64,000 nucleotides of DNA from NCBI GenBank assembly GCA_016717145.1, contig JADKGD010000008.1, forward strand, positions 1 to 64,000, read 5' to 3'. Of the stretch, positions 36,953 to 45,527 are shown in pieces. Made by a program: the position numbers and the translations under genes. This DNA is from Saprospiraceae bacterium (GTDB lineage Bacteria; Bacteroidota; Bacteroidia; Chitinophagales; Saprospiraceae). Numbering within the stretch: the first letter of the stretch is position 1; the number at the start of each line of letters is the position of its first letter. The notes under the pieces are model-generated. The model was not told the DNA's origin. It searched no databases and saw only the letters and a program-made list of their open reading frames with translations.

Positions 36953-37521
36953 ATGAATTTTAAAACGAGGCATACCTTAATTTTATACTATATCTGTTGT
37001 TGTTTGCTCATGTTAACTTTCAGTTGCAATGAAAAGCCTAATATCAGTCCAGCACCAATTCCAGACTCAAAAGATACTGCTAAAGCAACATCTGCTTCTG
37101 AGCCTATAGATATGAATTTTTTAAAAAAGATGGTAACCACATCATTATTCCATGGAAATACCTGATGCGTGTTACATTTGAACAATCCTACAATCAGAAG
37201 ATGGCCATGGAAGTGTCATTACCTGTGTTTAATGATACCCTAAAAATGCTGGACGGCAAAGATGTGATGATTGAAGGGTTTTATATTCCGGTGGATGAGA
37301 CAGGGGATGATAAAATTGTTATAGTCTCAGCTTTCCCTTTTTCACAGTGTTTTTTTTGTGGTAAGGCTGGTGTCGAATCCATTGTAGATGTACTTTCTCC
37401 AAAAAAACTTCCTACCTTAAAAGTAGATACAAAAATTAAATTTAAAGGCAGACTTAAGCTCAATAGAGATAATTTTGATTATCTGATTTATGTTTTGGAA
37501 GAAGCGTTTATGGTTGAATAG
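36953..37521 (+). CDS. Lipoprotein, DUF3299-like (one frameshift)
   Basis: The start (MNFKTRHTLILYYICCCLLM, then LTFSCNEKP) is a lipoprotein signal with lipobox TFSC. The first frame ends at 37,165, but a one-base shift at the A run near 37,120 gives KKDGNHIIIPWKYLMRVTFE and leads into the second frame. That frame has LDGKDVMIEGFYIPVDE, SAFPFSQCFFCGKAGVESIV and TLKVDTKIKFKGRLKLN. GKxVxIxGF followed by a Cys pair before the phrase on downstream strands is the DUF3299-type OB-fold pattern of exported proteins. About 189 residues in total. The role is unknown; the CFFC motif could bind metal. Confidence 0.65.
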
Positions 37522-37620
37522 GTGAAGTAATTTTTTTTGAATCAATACAGTAAAAAACTACTTTTTTAAGTGTTACGGTTTTATTTAACACTCCGGGTAA
37601 AAATATTTGTAAAATAATGC

Positions 37621-37628
37621 TATATTTG
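37621..37628 (+). promoter_or_regulatory. Candidate -7 element for the next lipoprotein gene
   Basis: TATATTTG fits TAnnTTTG exactly, about 100 bases before the ATG at 37,729. A TTTG at 37,606-37,609 is too close to be a normal -33 box, so only the -7 element is supported. Confidence 0.35.
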
Positions 37629-37699
37629 GGGTAACATATTAAGGGTAAACACTGACTCATAATATGAGTATTAATATTAACTTAAAAACAAAAAACAAA

Positions 37700-37732
37700 A
37701 TGAAAAACCTGAATTATTTTTATTTGGAATGA
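37700..37732 (+). CDS. Ten-codon upstream ORF overlapping the next start
   Basis: ATG at 37,700, peptide MKNLNYFYLE, stop TGA at 37,730-37,732 that overlaps the ATG of the following lipoprotein gene as ATGA. It is preceded by an A-rich stretch as at good starts in this phylum. It may be a leader that couples translation of the downstream gene by stop-restart. It could also be chance. Confidence 0.3.
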   Translation: MKNLNYFYLE

Positions 37733-38475
37733 AATCATTCGCAATCCTGGCAGTCATCTTTTTTTTGTATGCATGTCATCAACACAAGAGTCATGATTTT
37801 ATAGTAGAAAAAGGGATAGTTACGATTGATACTACTAAAGAGACATTATTGGATAGTAGTATCGTATCACGCGGCATTTATAAAGGTAAAAGTGTGTATT
37901 TAGTCAAAAGCAGGCCGACTTCCAAAAGATTGAATGACTCATCAGTATATGTACTACTTTCAGAACAGGTCAAAATCAATGCAGGTAATCTTGGTAATAA
38001 AGATGATGTCAGTGCTGATTTTGTATTTCTATATGATGAAAAGGAATTAAAACCACTAACCAATAGTCAGACAACCACTAAAACACAAACACTGACAACA
38101 ACTAACACAACAACCGCTCAAAGCCGGATGTTAAATTGTAGTATTACAGGCACAAAAATTTGTTACAATACCCAAGGTGTCGCCGATCCGGATGATGTCA
38201 TTACTACGTTAGGACCCGACAAATATTACCCAATGAATAACGCCATGATACATGACCATGTCACACATGCAGTTATAGGGGTGGAATTACAATATGTAAA
38301 AATGACTACAGCAGCAGAATACCAAGATTTTAAAGAGAGAATTCTTAAGTCCCAAAAGGAATGTAACAATATGAAATTTGATAAAATGCCGGATTCTGAA
38401 AAAGCCTCGGATGGCATAACAAGAAAAATTCATATATATAATAATAATAATCCGGCAATATTCGAATTACCTTAA
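37729..38475 (+). CDS. Hypothetical lipoprotein
   Basis: The 248-residue protein begins MKSFAILAVIFFLYACHQHK, a lipoprotein signal with lipobox YAC. No known family is recognised. The middle has a Thr-rich low-complexity linker (TTTKTQTLTTTNTTTAQ), after which two Cys (MLNCSITGTKICYN) and the phrase YYPMNNAMIHDHVTHAVIGV follow. The latter has several His and Asp residues. The gene converges with the CHAT-protease gene, with stop codons directly adjacent, so the two are neighbours by position but not an operon. The frame is intact. Confidence 0.6.
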   Translation: MKSFAILAVIFFLYACHQHKSHDFIVEKGIVTIDTTKETLLDSSIVSRGIYKGKSVYLVKSRPTSKRLNDSSVYVLLSEQVKINAGNLGNKDDVSADFVFLYDEKELKPLTNSQTTTKTQTLTTTNTTTAQSRMLNCSITGTKICYNTQGVADPDDVITTLGPDKYYPMNNAMIHDHVTHAVIGVELQYVKMTTAAEYQDFKERILKSQKECNNMKFDKMPDSEKASDGITRKIHIYNNNNPAIFELP

Positions 38476-41226
38476 TCACCTGCTGCAAATTATAATCGGA
38501 TATATTAAATGTGGATGTGCATTTATTTTACTTTTTAAATTATGTTTGATAAGAGATAAGCCATCCACATTTACTTTTTTTTCTGATCCAATGTTACTAT
38601 AAAAAGCTGTAAAAAACCGGCTTCCACAATTATCGTCAATATCCCACAATGATGCCAAAACGTTGGAAGCACCATTGATGATAAAATATCTTGGCAGTGA
38701 GTATATACCTTCGCCGGATTCCACCTTGCCTTTGGCGGATTGACAAGCAGAAAGCACAATAGTACTGCAGTTACTTTTGAGTCCTATCAATTCTGCCCCA
38801 AGTAACGAATCGATACCGCCGTCTTCATTTTTAAAATACAATTTTACATTTTCCCTTTCATTATCATTTGACACACCATGAAGACCCAGGTGAATGATAT
38901 CTGTGCTTGTGTCCTGATATACTTCAATAAACTTCTTTTTAGTCGCTTTTGTCCCAACATAAATTTTTGCATCCGGAAATATTTTTTTAATGTGTATTGC
39001 TTCGTTATATGATCCAGGTAATTCAGGGAGATTGAAATTATGTCCGGTAGACGTTGATGTTTCATCCGAAAAAGCAAAAACGGCAATATTAATTTTTTTA
39101 TTACTTAATTTTATAGATGGCAGATCAAGTTTAAATTTATATATAATGTTGTGATTGTCGCCCAAAAAAGGTATTTCATTAAATTTTTTATAAGCACAGG
39201 TATTTTTTATAGCCAATACTTCAGGGCTTAGATAATGGAAAATGCCATCCGGAATAAAATATATATTTTTTTTCAATTCTTTGAATTCATCATGGGGGAA
39301 TAAAAAATCTGTTATTTGATAACTAATGGATGCATAATTATTTGGGTCTATTTCCTTGTGATTAATTAATATATCAACAAGTTCCAACCATTTTTCTTTG
39401 ATAAGCGGGTTTATGGTAACATCATAAATCAAGTGCTTTTTGTTGGTAATTATATTAATAATCAATTTATCGTCCAATTCATCTATTATCAATATACATG
39501 TCTCATTATCCAGGTGTAATTGTTTATAGTTGACATTTGATTTAATGCTCATTATGTCTTCCAATTCTTTGTTTTGTTTGATTTTATTGTTTATTTCAAA
39601 CAATTTATTGGCAATTTCTGAAGCCTTTCTCCAGGATTTTGCTTCTTTGAATAAGCTAAATGATTTTTTTAATGTTTGTTCTTCCAGTATTAATGAATCT
39701 TTGTTGCTACTTATCCTGATATCACGGGCCATTACACTATTTCTGCTTCGATCTGATAAACTGAGAAGCTGATCCATATATTGTCGGTCGGAAGTAAGCT
39801 TATATAATTCATAGATTGTTTTTTTTGCAAGGTCAAAATAGCCTGCAACGACATCCTCATTATATTTTAAAATAGACTCTTCAGATATCACATCCATTTG
39901 CCTATACATGACGGTAAATCCGGCATCCAATAACATTTTACAGGTATCCAGATACACCTTTTTACCTGTGTAATAGTAGAATGTAGCATACAAATCTGCA
40001 CAGGTTTGCAACATAATAAAACCATTGTCGCCAGTATTAATTTTGGAATGTTCGGCAACAAATGTTTTAAATTTAAAGGGTCCGGTGTTTTCATTTCCCA
40101 AGGCAATTGTTTGGAGTGCTTTGTCGATTTTTCCTACCCTAGCATAGACAAAAGCTGTTGTGTTTGTAACCGATGTTCGGTTTATGTAGTCAGGAATCCT
40201 TGCAGAAATTTGATGAATTATAGCTTTCTCAAAGTATGGAATGGAAGCGCTTGGGGAGTTGAATTTTTGTTGAGATATGGCCATCAAGTGGTGAAAGTCT
40301 TCGTATATAACCGGACATTGATCTATTTCAGTAAGCATGATTTCATAGAGGCTTTTTAATGTATAGATACTTTTTTTCTTTAAAAAATAATAAAATTCAT
40401 TGATCATCATACTATGGTATTCTTTTGTACAATGATGATTCCTTAATAATTTTTTTGCAGTCCAAATGTATGGTAAACTGTTCTGTATCTCATTATTCCC
40501 TAAGCTCAAAAAAGCAATTTTATTGTATTGCCTGGCTCTTGTTACATCATCTGGGGCAAAACTGTAGGCACTAAAATTAAGTAGCCTTTCAGCATAAATT
40601 TTTGCAAATATCAATTCTCTTTTTGACTGGATGACGTCAATTAATTTTGTAAAACATTCCAGATGAACCAATGAATATTTTTTATATACTGAGAGGAGTT
40701 TTTCACTTTCCTGGTAATAATTTTTAGCTTTTAAATTATCATTATGAAATAAATAGTATTCACCTAATTTATTATATAAAAGAGCGCTGTAAAAGTTAGT
40801 CAAAGTGTCTTTCTGGTGTTTTAGCAGTATGCCCGGGTCGGCACATCTGTAATCAAATTTTAAATCAAAATCAAAAATGGCAAGTGACTTAAAGAAATCA
40901 AATGTTTTGAGTTCGTTTTTTGAAATTAGGATGTTATTGTAAAGTGCAACATTAAAATTGTCTTTGTCACATTGAAGACTTAGTATCCTGTAGTTTATAT
41001 AATTTTTAAAATCACCGCTATACCTGTCAGCAATATTATTAAAATAGTCTATCGCTTTTTGTGTTTGATTTGACCATGCAAGGGAGTCTGCGTGATAAAT
41101 GGTTTTGTCTTTATGAATCAAAGGAAAATAAAAGTAATCGATATTTTCAATAGCAACGGGCTTTTTTTGGCAGCTATTATGCCAAAAGAGAAGACTTATA
41201 AAAGTAATAAACAAACCCTTTGGCAT
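38476..41226 (-). CDS. CHAT-domain (caspase-like) protein with TPR-like repeats, lipoprotein
   Basis: The start (MPKGLFITFISLLFWHNSC) is a lipoprotein-type signal. Residues of about 40-480 are helical repeats of TPR type, for example LYNKLGEYYLFHNDNLKAKN and YNKIAFLSLGNNEIQNSLPY, followed by a coiled linker (about 480-560). The carboxy domain of about 300 residues is a CHAT peptidase: the His is in DIIHLGLHGVSN and the nucleophile Cys in TIVLSACQSAKGKVESGEG, with VLASLWDIDD behind it. CHAT proteases are caspase/separase relatives; some act in cell-death or cleavage cascades. The partner and substrate are unknown. The frame is intact over 916 residues. Confidence 0.85.
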   Translation of the reverse strand: MPKGLFITFISLLFWHNSCQKKPVAIENIDYFYFPLIHKDKTIYHADSLAWSNQTQKAIDYFNNIADRYSGDFKNYINYRILSLQCDKDNFNVALYNNILISKNELKTFDFFKSLAIFDFDLKFDYRCADPGILLKHQKDTLTNFYSALLYNKLGEYYLFHNDNLKAKNYYQESEKLLSVYKKYSLVHLECFTKLIDVIQSKRELIFAKIYAERLLNFSAYSFAPDDVTRARQYNKIAFLSLGNNEIQNSLPYIWTAKKLLRNHHCTKEYHSMMINEFYYFLKKKSIYTLKSLYEIMLTEIDQCPVIYEDFHHLMAISQQKFNSPSASIPYFEKAIIHQISARIPDYINRTSVTNTTAFVYARVGKIDKALQTIALGNENTGPFKFKTFVAEHSKINTGDNGFIMLQTCADLYATFYYYTGKKVYLDTCKMLLDAGFTVMYRQMDVISEESILKYNEDVVAGYFDLAKKTIYELYKLTSDRQYMDQLLSLSDRSRNSVMARDIRISSNKDSLILEEQTLKKSFSLFKEAKSWRKASEIANKLFEINNKIKQNKELEDIMSIKSNVNYKQLHLDNETCILIIDELDDKLIINIITNKKHLIYDVTINPLIKEKWLELVDILINHKEIDPNNYASISYQITDFLFPHDEFKELKKNIYFIPDGIFHYLSPEVLAIKNTCAYKKFNEIPFLGDNHNIIYKFKLDLPSIKLSNKKINIAVFAFSDETSTSTGHNFNLPELPGSYNEAIHIKKIFPDAKIYVGTKATKKKFIEVYQDTSTDIIHLGLHGVSNDNERENVKLYFKNEDGGIDSLLGAELIGLKSNCSTIVLSACQSAKGKVESGEGIYSLPRYFIINGASNVLASLWDIDDNCGSRFFTAFYSNIGSEKKVNVDGLSLIKHNLKSKINAHPHLIYPIIICSR

Positions 41227-41361
41227 AGATTTGATTTACGTGTTTTGTTTTTTTAATTAATAGGACAATAATAGCTTAATTAATTTATTGTAAATAATAA
41301 AAATCATATTAATTCAGATAATTAAAAAAATCAAATTGTTTTTAGTTTGGGGAGCCAATAT

Positions 41362-42372
41362 TTACCAGATGTTGACTTCAGTTTGAATGTCAATGCCAAA
41401 AGTTTTTGCGACATTATTTTTTATTTCCAAAGCCAGGTTATAAATATCTGAGCCCTTTCCGCCTCCATAATTTACCAATACGAGTGCCTGGTTTTTATGT
41501 ACTCCAATATTACCCATCGTTTTACCTTTATAACCGATTTTCTCAATCAACCAGCCGGCTGGTATTTTTACATTGCCATCTTCCTGAGGATAGCATGGCA
41601 AATCAGTATAGCTTAGTTTTAAGTGATCATAGCCAGCCCTGGAGACGACGGGGTTTTTAAAAAAACTACCGGAATTTCCTATTTCTTTTGGATCCGGAAG
41701 TTTTGACTTGCGGATCTCAATTACTGCTGCTGACACATCATGAATGGTAGGGTTTATAATATTTTTATGATGAAGTACGTCCTTAATGGCACCATATTCA
41801 AGGTGTAATACATGATTCTGTTTCTGTAGTAAATAAGAAACATGTGTTATGAAATATTGGTCCTTTAAATCATTCTTAAAGATACTTTCCCTATACCCAA
41901 AGTTACATTCATGTTTAAAAAATACCTTACTGATTCCGCTTGTCATATGTATAGCTTTGAGGCTAAAAAAAGTAGCATCTTGCTCTATGCCATATGCGCC
42001 TATATTTTGCATAGGTGCAGCGCCTACACTTCCGGGGATAAGTGATAGATTTTCAAATCCTCCAAGATTTTGAGACAATGACCAAAGTACAAGATTATGC
42101 CATAACTCACCTGAACCGACTTCTACAAGTACTTGATTTTGATTTTCAGAGATAATTTCTATTCCTTGGATTTCATTATGAAGTACATAAGCATCCACGT
42201 CAGCTTTCAATAAAATATTAGACCCTCCGCCCAGGATTTTTATTGGCTTTATATTTTCAGCAAGCACCTCATAAAGATCATTCACGGATATAATGTGTAT
42301 AAATCCCTTTGCTATGGCATCTAGTCCAAATGTATTATAAGTCTTTAAGCTTTGGTTGTGTTGAATCTGCAT
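41362..42372 (-). CDS. murB: UDP-N-acetylenolpyruvoylglucosamine reductase
   Basis: FAD enzyme that reduces UDP-GlcNAc-enolpyruvate to UDP-MurNAc in peptidoglycan synthesis, cytosolic. The FAD domain begins QSLKTYNTFGLDAIAKGF and has ILGGGSNILLK, then SLIPGSVGAAPMQNIGAYG. The catalytic domain has CNFGYRESIFK (Arg), GNSGSFFKNPVV (Ser proton donor) and the final Glu in QTEVNIW. The Y-R-E-S loop marks type I MurB. The length of 336 is normal for that type and the start at 42,372 is good. It lies 14 bases behind the outer-membrane protein gene, so probably co-transcribed. Confidence 0.93.
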   Translation of the reverse strand: MQIQHNQSLKTYNTFGLDAIAKGFIHIISVNDLYEVLAENIKPIKILGGGSNILLKADVDAYVLHNEIQGIEIISENQNQVLVEVGSGELWHNLVLWSLSQNLGGFENLSLIPGSVGAAPMQNIGAYGIEQDATFFSLKAIHMTSGISKVFFKHECNFGYRESIFKNDLKDQYFITHVSYLLQKQNHVLHLEYGAIKDVLHHKNIINPTIHDVSAAVIEIRKSKLPDPKEIGNSGSFFKNPVVSRAGYDHLKLSYTDLPCYPQEDGNVKIPAGWLIEKIGYKGKTMGNIGVHKNQALVLVNYGGGKGSDIYNLALEIKNNVAKTFGIDIQTEVNIW

Positions 42373-42386
42373 AGATTGGAAAAAGT

Positions 42387-43010
42387 CTAAAGTTCGCTGT
42401 CAGGGTTTGTAATCTTTTTTAGCATTGGTGCATTAAAATCATACTGAAGCCCAATATTTAAGCTGCTTGCATTTGTCTCTGAATTAAAGCCATATCTGAC
42501 TATACCCTGCGCTGTAAAGCCACTTAACCCAAATCCATATCCGGCTTGAACAACATATGTTTTGAAATAAGTTCTTATTGTGCCTTTTTGTACAAATTCT
42601 GAGGATAGGCCATACAACTCGGTTCTGTTGTATTGGATACCGCCACCGATACTGAAGCCTAACTTTCCTTCCCTGTCAAATGTGCTTAACCCTTTAAAAT
42701 TTAATTTTGCCATCAAAGGAAAAGCAACCGTTCCAAGACCTTTATAGTCTTTGGTGGCAAAACCTAAAAATCCAATGACTGCCTGAGCTTCAAGAGAAAC
42801 AGAGAATTTTGGGTTTCCGATCCATATTTTTGGTCCCAGACCGAGATTTAATAAAGCGCTCCCGGAAGATCTTGACGTGTTGCTGCTATCTTTTGGATTG
42901 ACATATCTGTGATATAAATCATTGCTTGCGGTAAATCCATAACCAAATTGTCCCGAAGCGGATATTTGAAACAATATAATAATTGAAACAATTAATAATT
43001 TCCCTTGCAT
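42387..43010 (-). CDS. Outer-membrane beta-barrel protein
   Basis: The 207-residue protein has a signal peptide (LLIVSIIILFQISASGQ) and about eight amphipathic strands, for example FSVSLEAQAVIGFLGFA, TVAFPLMAKLNFKGLS and LGFSIGGGIQYNRTEL, with a terminal strand near SSLNIGLQYDFN. This fits an OmpA/OMP_b-brl-type porin-like barrel; no ligand is inferable. The gene is 14 bases upstream of murB in the same direction. The last residues (PMLKKITNPDSEL) are soluble, so the barrel does not end at the carboxy terminus. Confidence 0.7.
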   Translation of the reverse strand: MQGKLLIVSIIILFQISASGQFGYGFTASNDLYHRYVNPKDSSNTSRSSGSALLNLGLGPKIWIGNPKFSVSLEAQAVIGFLGFATKDYKGLGTVAFPLMAKLNFKGLSTFDREGKLGFSIGGGIQYNRTELYGLSSEFVQKGTIRTYFKTYVVQAGYGFGLSGFTAQGIVRYGFNSETNASSLNIGLQYDFNAPMLKKITNPDSEL

Positions 43011-43108
43011 ATATTTTTTTTTTAAATGTTTAAAACTGTTTTTATCATGATTCTTAAACTCAAAAAGTAAAGGATTTGTTATATGATTCTTTATTTGGGT
43101 TAATGTGA

Positions 43109-44911
43109 TCAGTTTTGAAATTCAAATTGAAGTCGGGCCAGATTTGTGTATGACCCATTTTCATTTTCTGTTAATTCAGAGTGACTACCTTTTTCAATGA
43201 TTTTACCCTTTTCTATGACATATATACAATCTACATCACGGATAGTAGCCAATCTGTGAGCAATGATAATAGATGTTCGGTTTTGCATCAACAAATCCAA
43301 AGCTTCCTGCACCAGTTTTTCGGACTCAGCATCAAGAGATGAGGTAGCTTCATCCAGGATTAGTATTTTCGGATCTTTGAGTATGGCCCTGGCAATAGCT
43401 ATGCGTTGTCTTTGACCACCTGAAAGTTTTATCCCTCTTTCGCCGACAATCGTTTCAAGTTTTTCAGGAAATGAATCAATAAACTCCCAACTATTTGATT
43501 GTTTGGCAGCAAGTGTTATTTCTTCATCACTTGCGCCTGGTTTACCATAAGAGATATTTTCTCTGATTGTCCCGCCAAATAAAATGACTTCCTGAGGTAC
43601 AATGCCGATGTTTTGTCTGAATGCTGTCAGATCGAGTTCATTTATGTTTTTGCCATCCACTGTAATGGTTCCTGAGTCGGGCTCATAAAATTTCATCAGC
43701 AACTGAACAATGGTAGATTTGCCACTTCCGCTTTGGCCCACCAAAGCAATTTTCTGACCTGCTTTAATCTCAATATTGATGCCTTTGAGTACTTGCATGT
43801 CTTTACGCGTAGGGTAAGAAAACATAATGTCATTGTACGATAAATCGCCTTTGATGTGTAAATCTGTCCTTACGTTTGATTTTTGGATAGATATTTCTGA
43901 CTCAGAATTCAGAATTTCCTGAATGCGTTCTGTCGCACCAATGGCCCCAACGATTTGTGTGTATAAGTTACCAAACCCTGCGATTGCGCCACCCAAAATG
44001 CCCGTATAAATGATAAATGAGAATAAATCACCTGCTTCCATCGAACCTTGCTGAACCATCAGTGCTCCTCTCCACAATATAAAAAAAATGCCTCCAAATA
44101 AAATGGTAATAATAAAAATAAAGAAGATACCACGAATTTTTGCATACCTTAGAGAAACTTTGACTATTTCATCCACTGAACCTCCGTATCTCATAGCTTC
44201 GTACCATTCATTGGCAAACGATTTCACAATGGTGAAAGACTGAAAAGTTTCCTCTACTATGGTATTTGTTTTTGCCAATTCATCCTGTCGTTCTTTAGAT
44301 AATTTCCTGATATATTTTCCAAAGATCATAGCTATAATTACAATAGCCGGGAATGTCATCAGCATAATTAATGACAATTTTGGCGTCCAAAAGATAATAA
44401 TGATAATACCTGAAATTAAAATAACTATCTGGCGTATAAATTCGGCTAATGTCACTGAAAAGACAGATTGTAATTGTTCGACATCAGCTGTAATCCTACT
44501 GGTTAATTCGCCGACTCTACGCTCTTCAAAAAAAACAACCGGCTGGGTGATTATTTTATTATACAGGTCCTTGCGTAAGTCAGCCATACCTTTTTCTGAC
44601 ACAATAGCAAAAAAAATGGTCCTGAAATAACTCAAAATGCCCTGAATCACCAGAATGATCAGGAATACCCATCCATAATCTTTTACATCAATATTGAACT
44701 TAAATTTTGGTTTACCAATAGCCGTGTTTGCCATCTCTCCGGGAAGTCCCATCAAAGCCATAAATATCAAACTACCCGCAACCAAAAAGAACATGGCGGC
44801 AATAAAATAGCCCATGTACGGTTTTATATATTTAAAAATTTGGATGGATTTTCTAAATGACTCTTTACTGATCTTAAAGGATTCTTTTTCCACTCGCTGC
44901 TGAACTGACAT
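43109..44911 (-). CDS. ABC exporter, MsbA-like (permease-ATPase fusion)
   Basis: The 600-residue inner-membrane half-transporter has six helices in residues about 30-320 and an ATPase domain in the rest. Walker A is GQSGSGKST, the signature LSGGQRQRIAIARAIL, Walker B KILILDEATSSLD and the switch His in IIIAHRLAT. The coupling phrases LTSRITADVEQLQSV and EETFQSFTIVKSFANE are typical of MsbA/LmrA-type homodimers that export lipids or drugs. The direct substrate is unknown. The frame is intact and the start at 44,911 is well placed, with no gene immediately upstream on the same strand. Confidence 0.9.
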   Translation of the reverse strand: MSVQQRVEKESFKISKESFRKSIQIFKYIKPYMGYFIAAMFFLVAGSLIFMALMGLPGEMANTAIGKPKFKFNIDVKDYGWVFLIILVIQGILSYFRTIFFAIVSEKGMADLRKDLYNKIITQPVVFFEERRVGELTSRITADVEQLQSVFSVTLAEFIRQIVILISGIIIIIFWTPKLSLIMLMTFPAIVIIAMIFGKYIRKLSKERQDELAKTNTIVEETFQSFTIVKSFANEWYEAMRYGGSVDEIVKVSLRYAKIRGIFFIFIITILFGGIFFILWRGALMVQQGSMEAGDLFSFIIYTGILGGAIAGFGNLYTQIVGAIGATERIQEILNSESEISIQKSNVRTDLHIKGDLSYNDIMFSYPTRKDMQVLKGINIEIKAGQKIALVGQSGSGKSTIVQLLMKFYEPDSGTITVDGKNINELDLTAFRQNIGIVPQEVILFGGTIRENISYGKPGASDEEITLAAKQSNSWEFIDSFPEKLETIVGERGIKLSGGQRQRIAIARAILKDPKILILDEATSSLDAESEKLVQEALDLLMQNRTSIIIAHRLATIRDVDCIYVIEKGKIIEKGSHSELTENENGSYTNLARLQFEFQN

Positions 44912-45014
44912 CTTATATTTAGTATATTATTCGACAAAAATATAATAATTTAAACTATATGTAGCTACTGGTCGGGTAAAATTGGATTATAAGTCTTAAT
45001 ATATCGACAAGATT

Positions 45015-45048
45015 TTTGGAAGCAAGTCTGATAAAAGTGTTATTTTTG
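45015..45048 (+). promoter_or_regulatory. Promoter of the small lipoprotein gene
   Basis: TTTG at 45,015-45,018 and TATTTTTG at 45,041-45,048 (spacing 22) fit the -33/-7 elements of Bacteroidota promoters. Transcription would begin near 45,055, 47 bases before the ATG at 45,102. Confidence 0.5.
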
Positions 45049-45101
45049 TGATAGTGTTATATGCATACAAAATTTATATTTATATTATTATCTGATATTT
45101 A

Positions 45102-45467
45102 ATGGTTTACAAATTATTTTCTCTGTTATTTATTACTTTGATGTTTCATTCCTGTAAAGAGAGTAAAAGCGAAATGCTTAAGAAATCTATTTTGGGTAAA
45201 TGGAATGTTTATGCATCTGAAATGAATAACAGACCTAATGGGTTTATGAAAGACGCCTATTTTGAGTTCAGGGACGACAATTCAGTCTTTTCTAATCTTT
45301 TTGATGATAAAAATGTGCATATTTACAAGATTAATCGGGATAGATTGGGTATTGATACAAAAGAAAAATTTGAGATGAAAATATCTGCAATCAATCCGGA
45401 TACATTGATTTTGGAAGGTAAACTGAAGGTATTTAATATGAAGTTTTTTCTGTCCAGAAACAAGTAA
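45102..45467 (+). CDS. Small lipocalin-like lipoprotein
   Basis: The 121-residue protein begins MVYKLFSLLFITLMFHSCKE, a lipoprotein signal with lipobox FHSC. The mature part starts SILGKWNVYASEMNNR, the beginning of a lipocalin-like barrel, and has alternating strands up to KVFNMKFFLSR. The phrase GKWNVY is shared with many small Bacteroidota lipocalin-like lipoproteins of unknown ligand. It precedes the GWxTD gene by 60 bases in the same direction, so the two may be transcribed together. Confidence 0.65.
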   Translation: MVYKLFSLLFITLMFHSCKESKSEMLKKSILGKWNVYASEMNNRPNGFMKDAYFEFRDDNSVFSNLFDDKNVHIYKINRDRLGIDTKEKFEMKISAINPDTLILEGKLKVFNMKFFLSRNK

Positions 45468-45527
45468 GCAACAGATTTTGTGCCCAAGTCCTTTTATGAT
45501 TCAGATCTTATTGACTAAATAATCATT

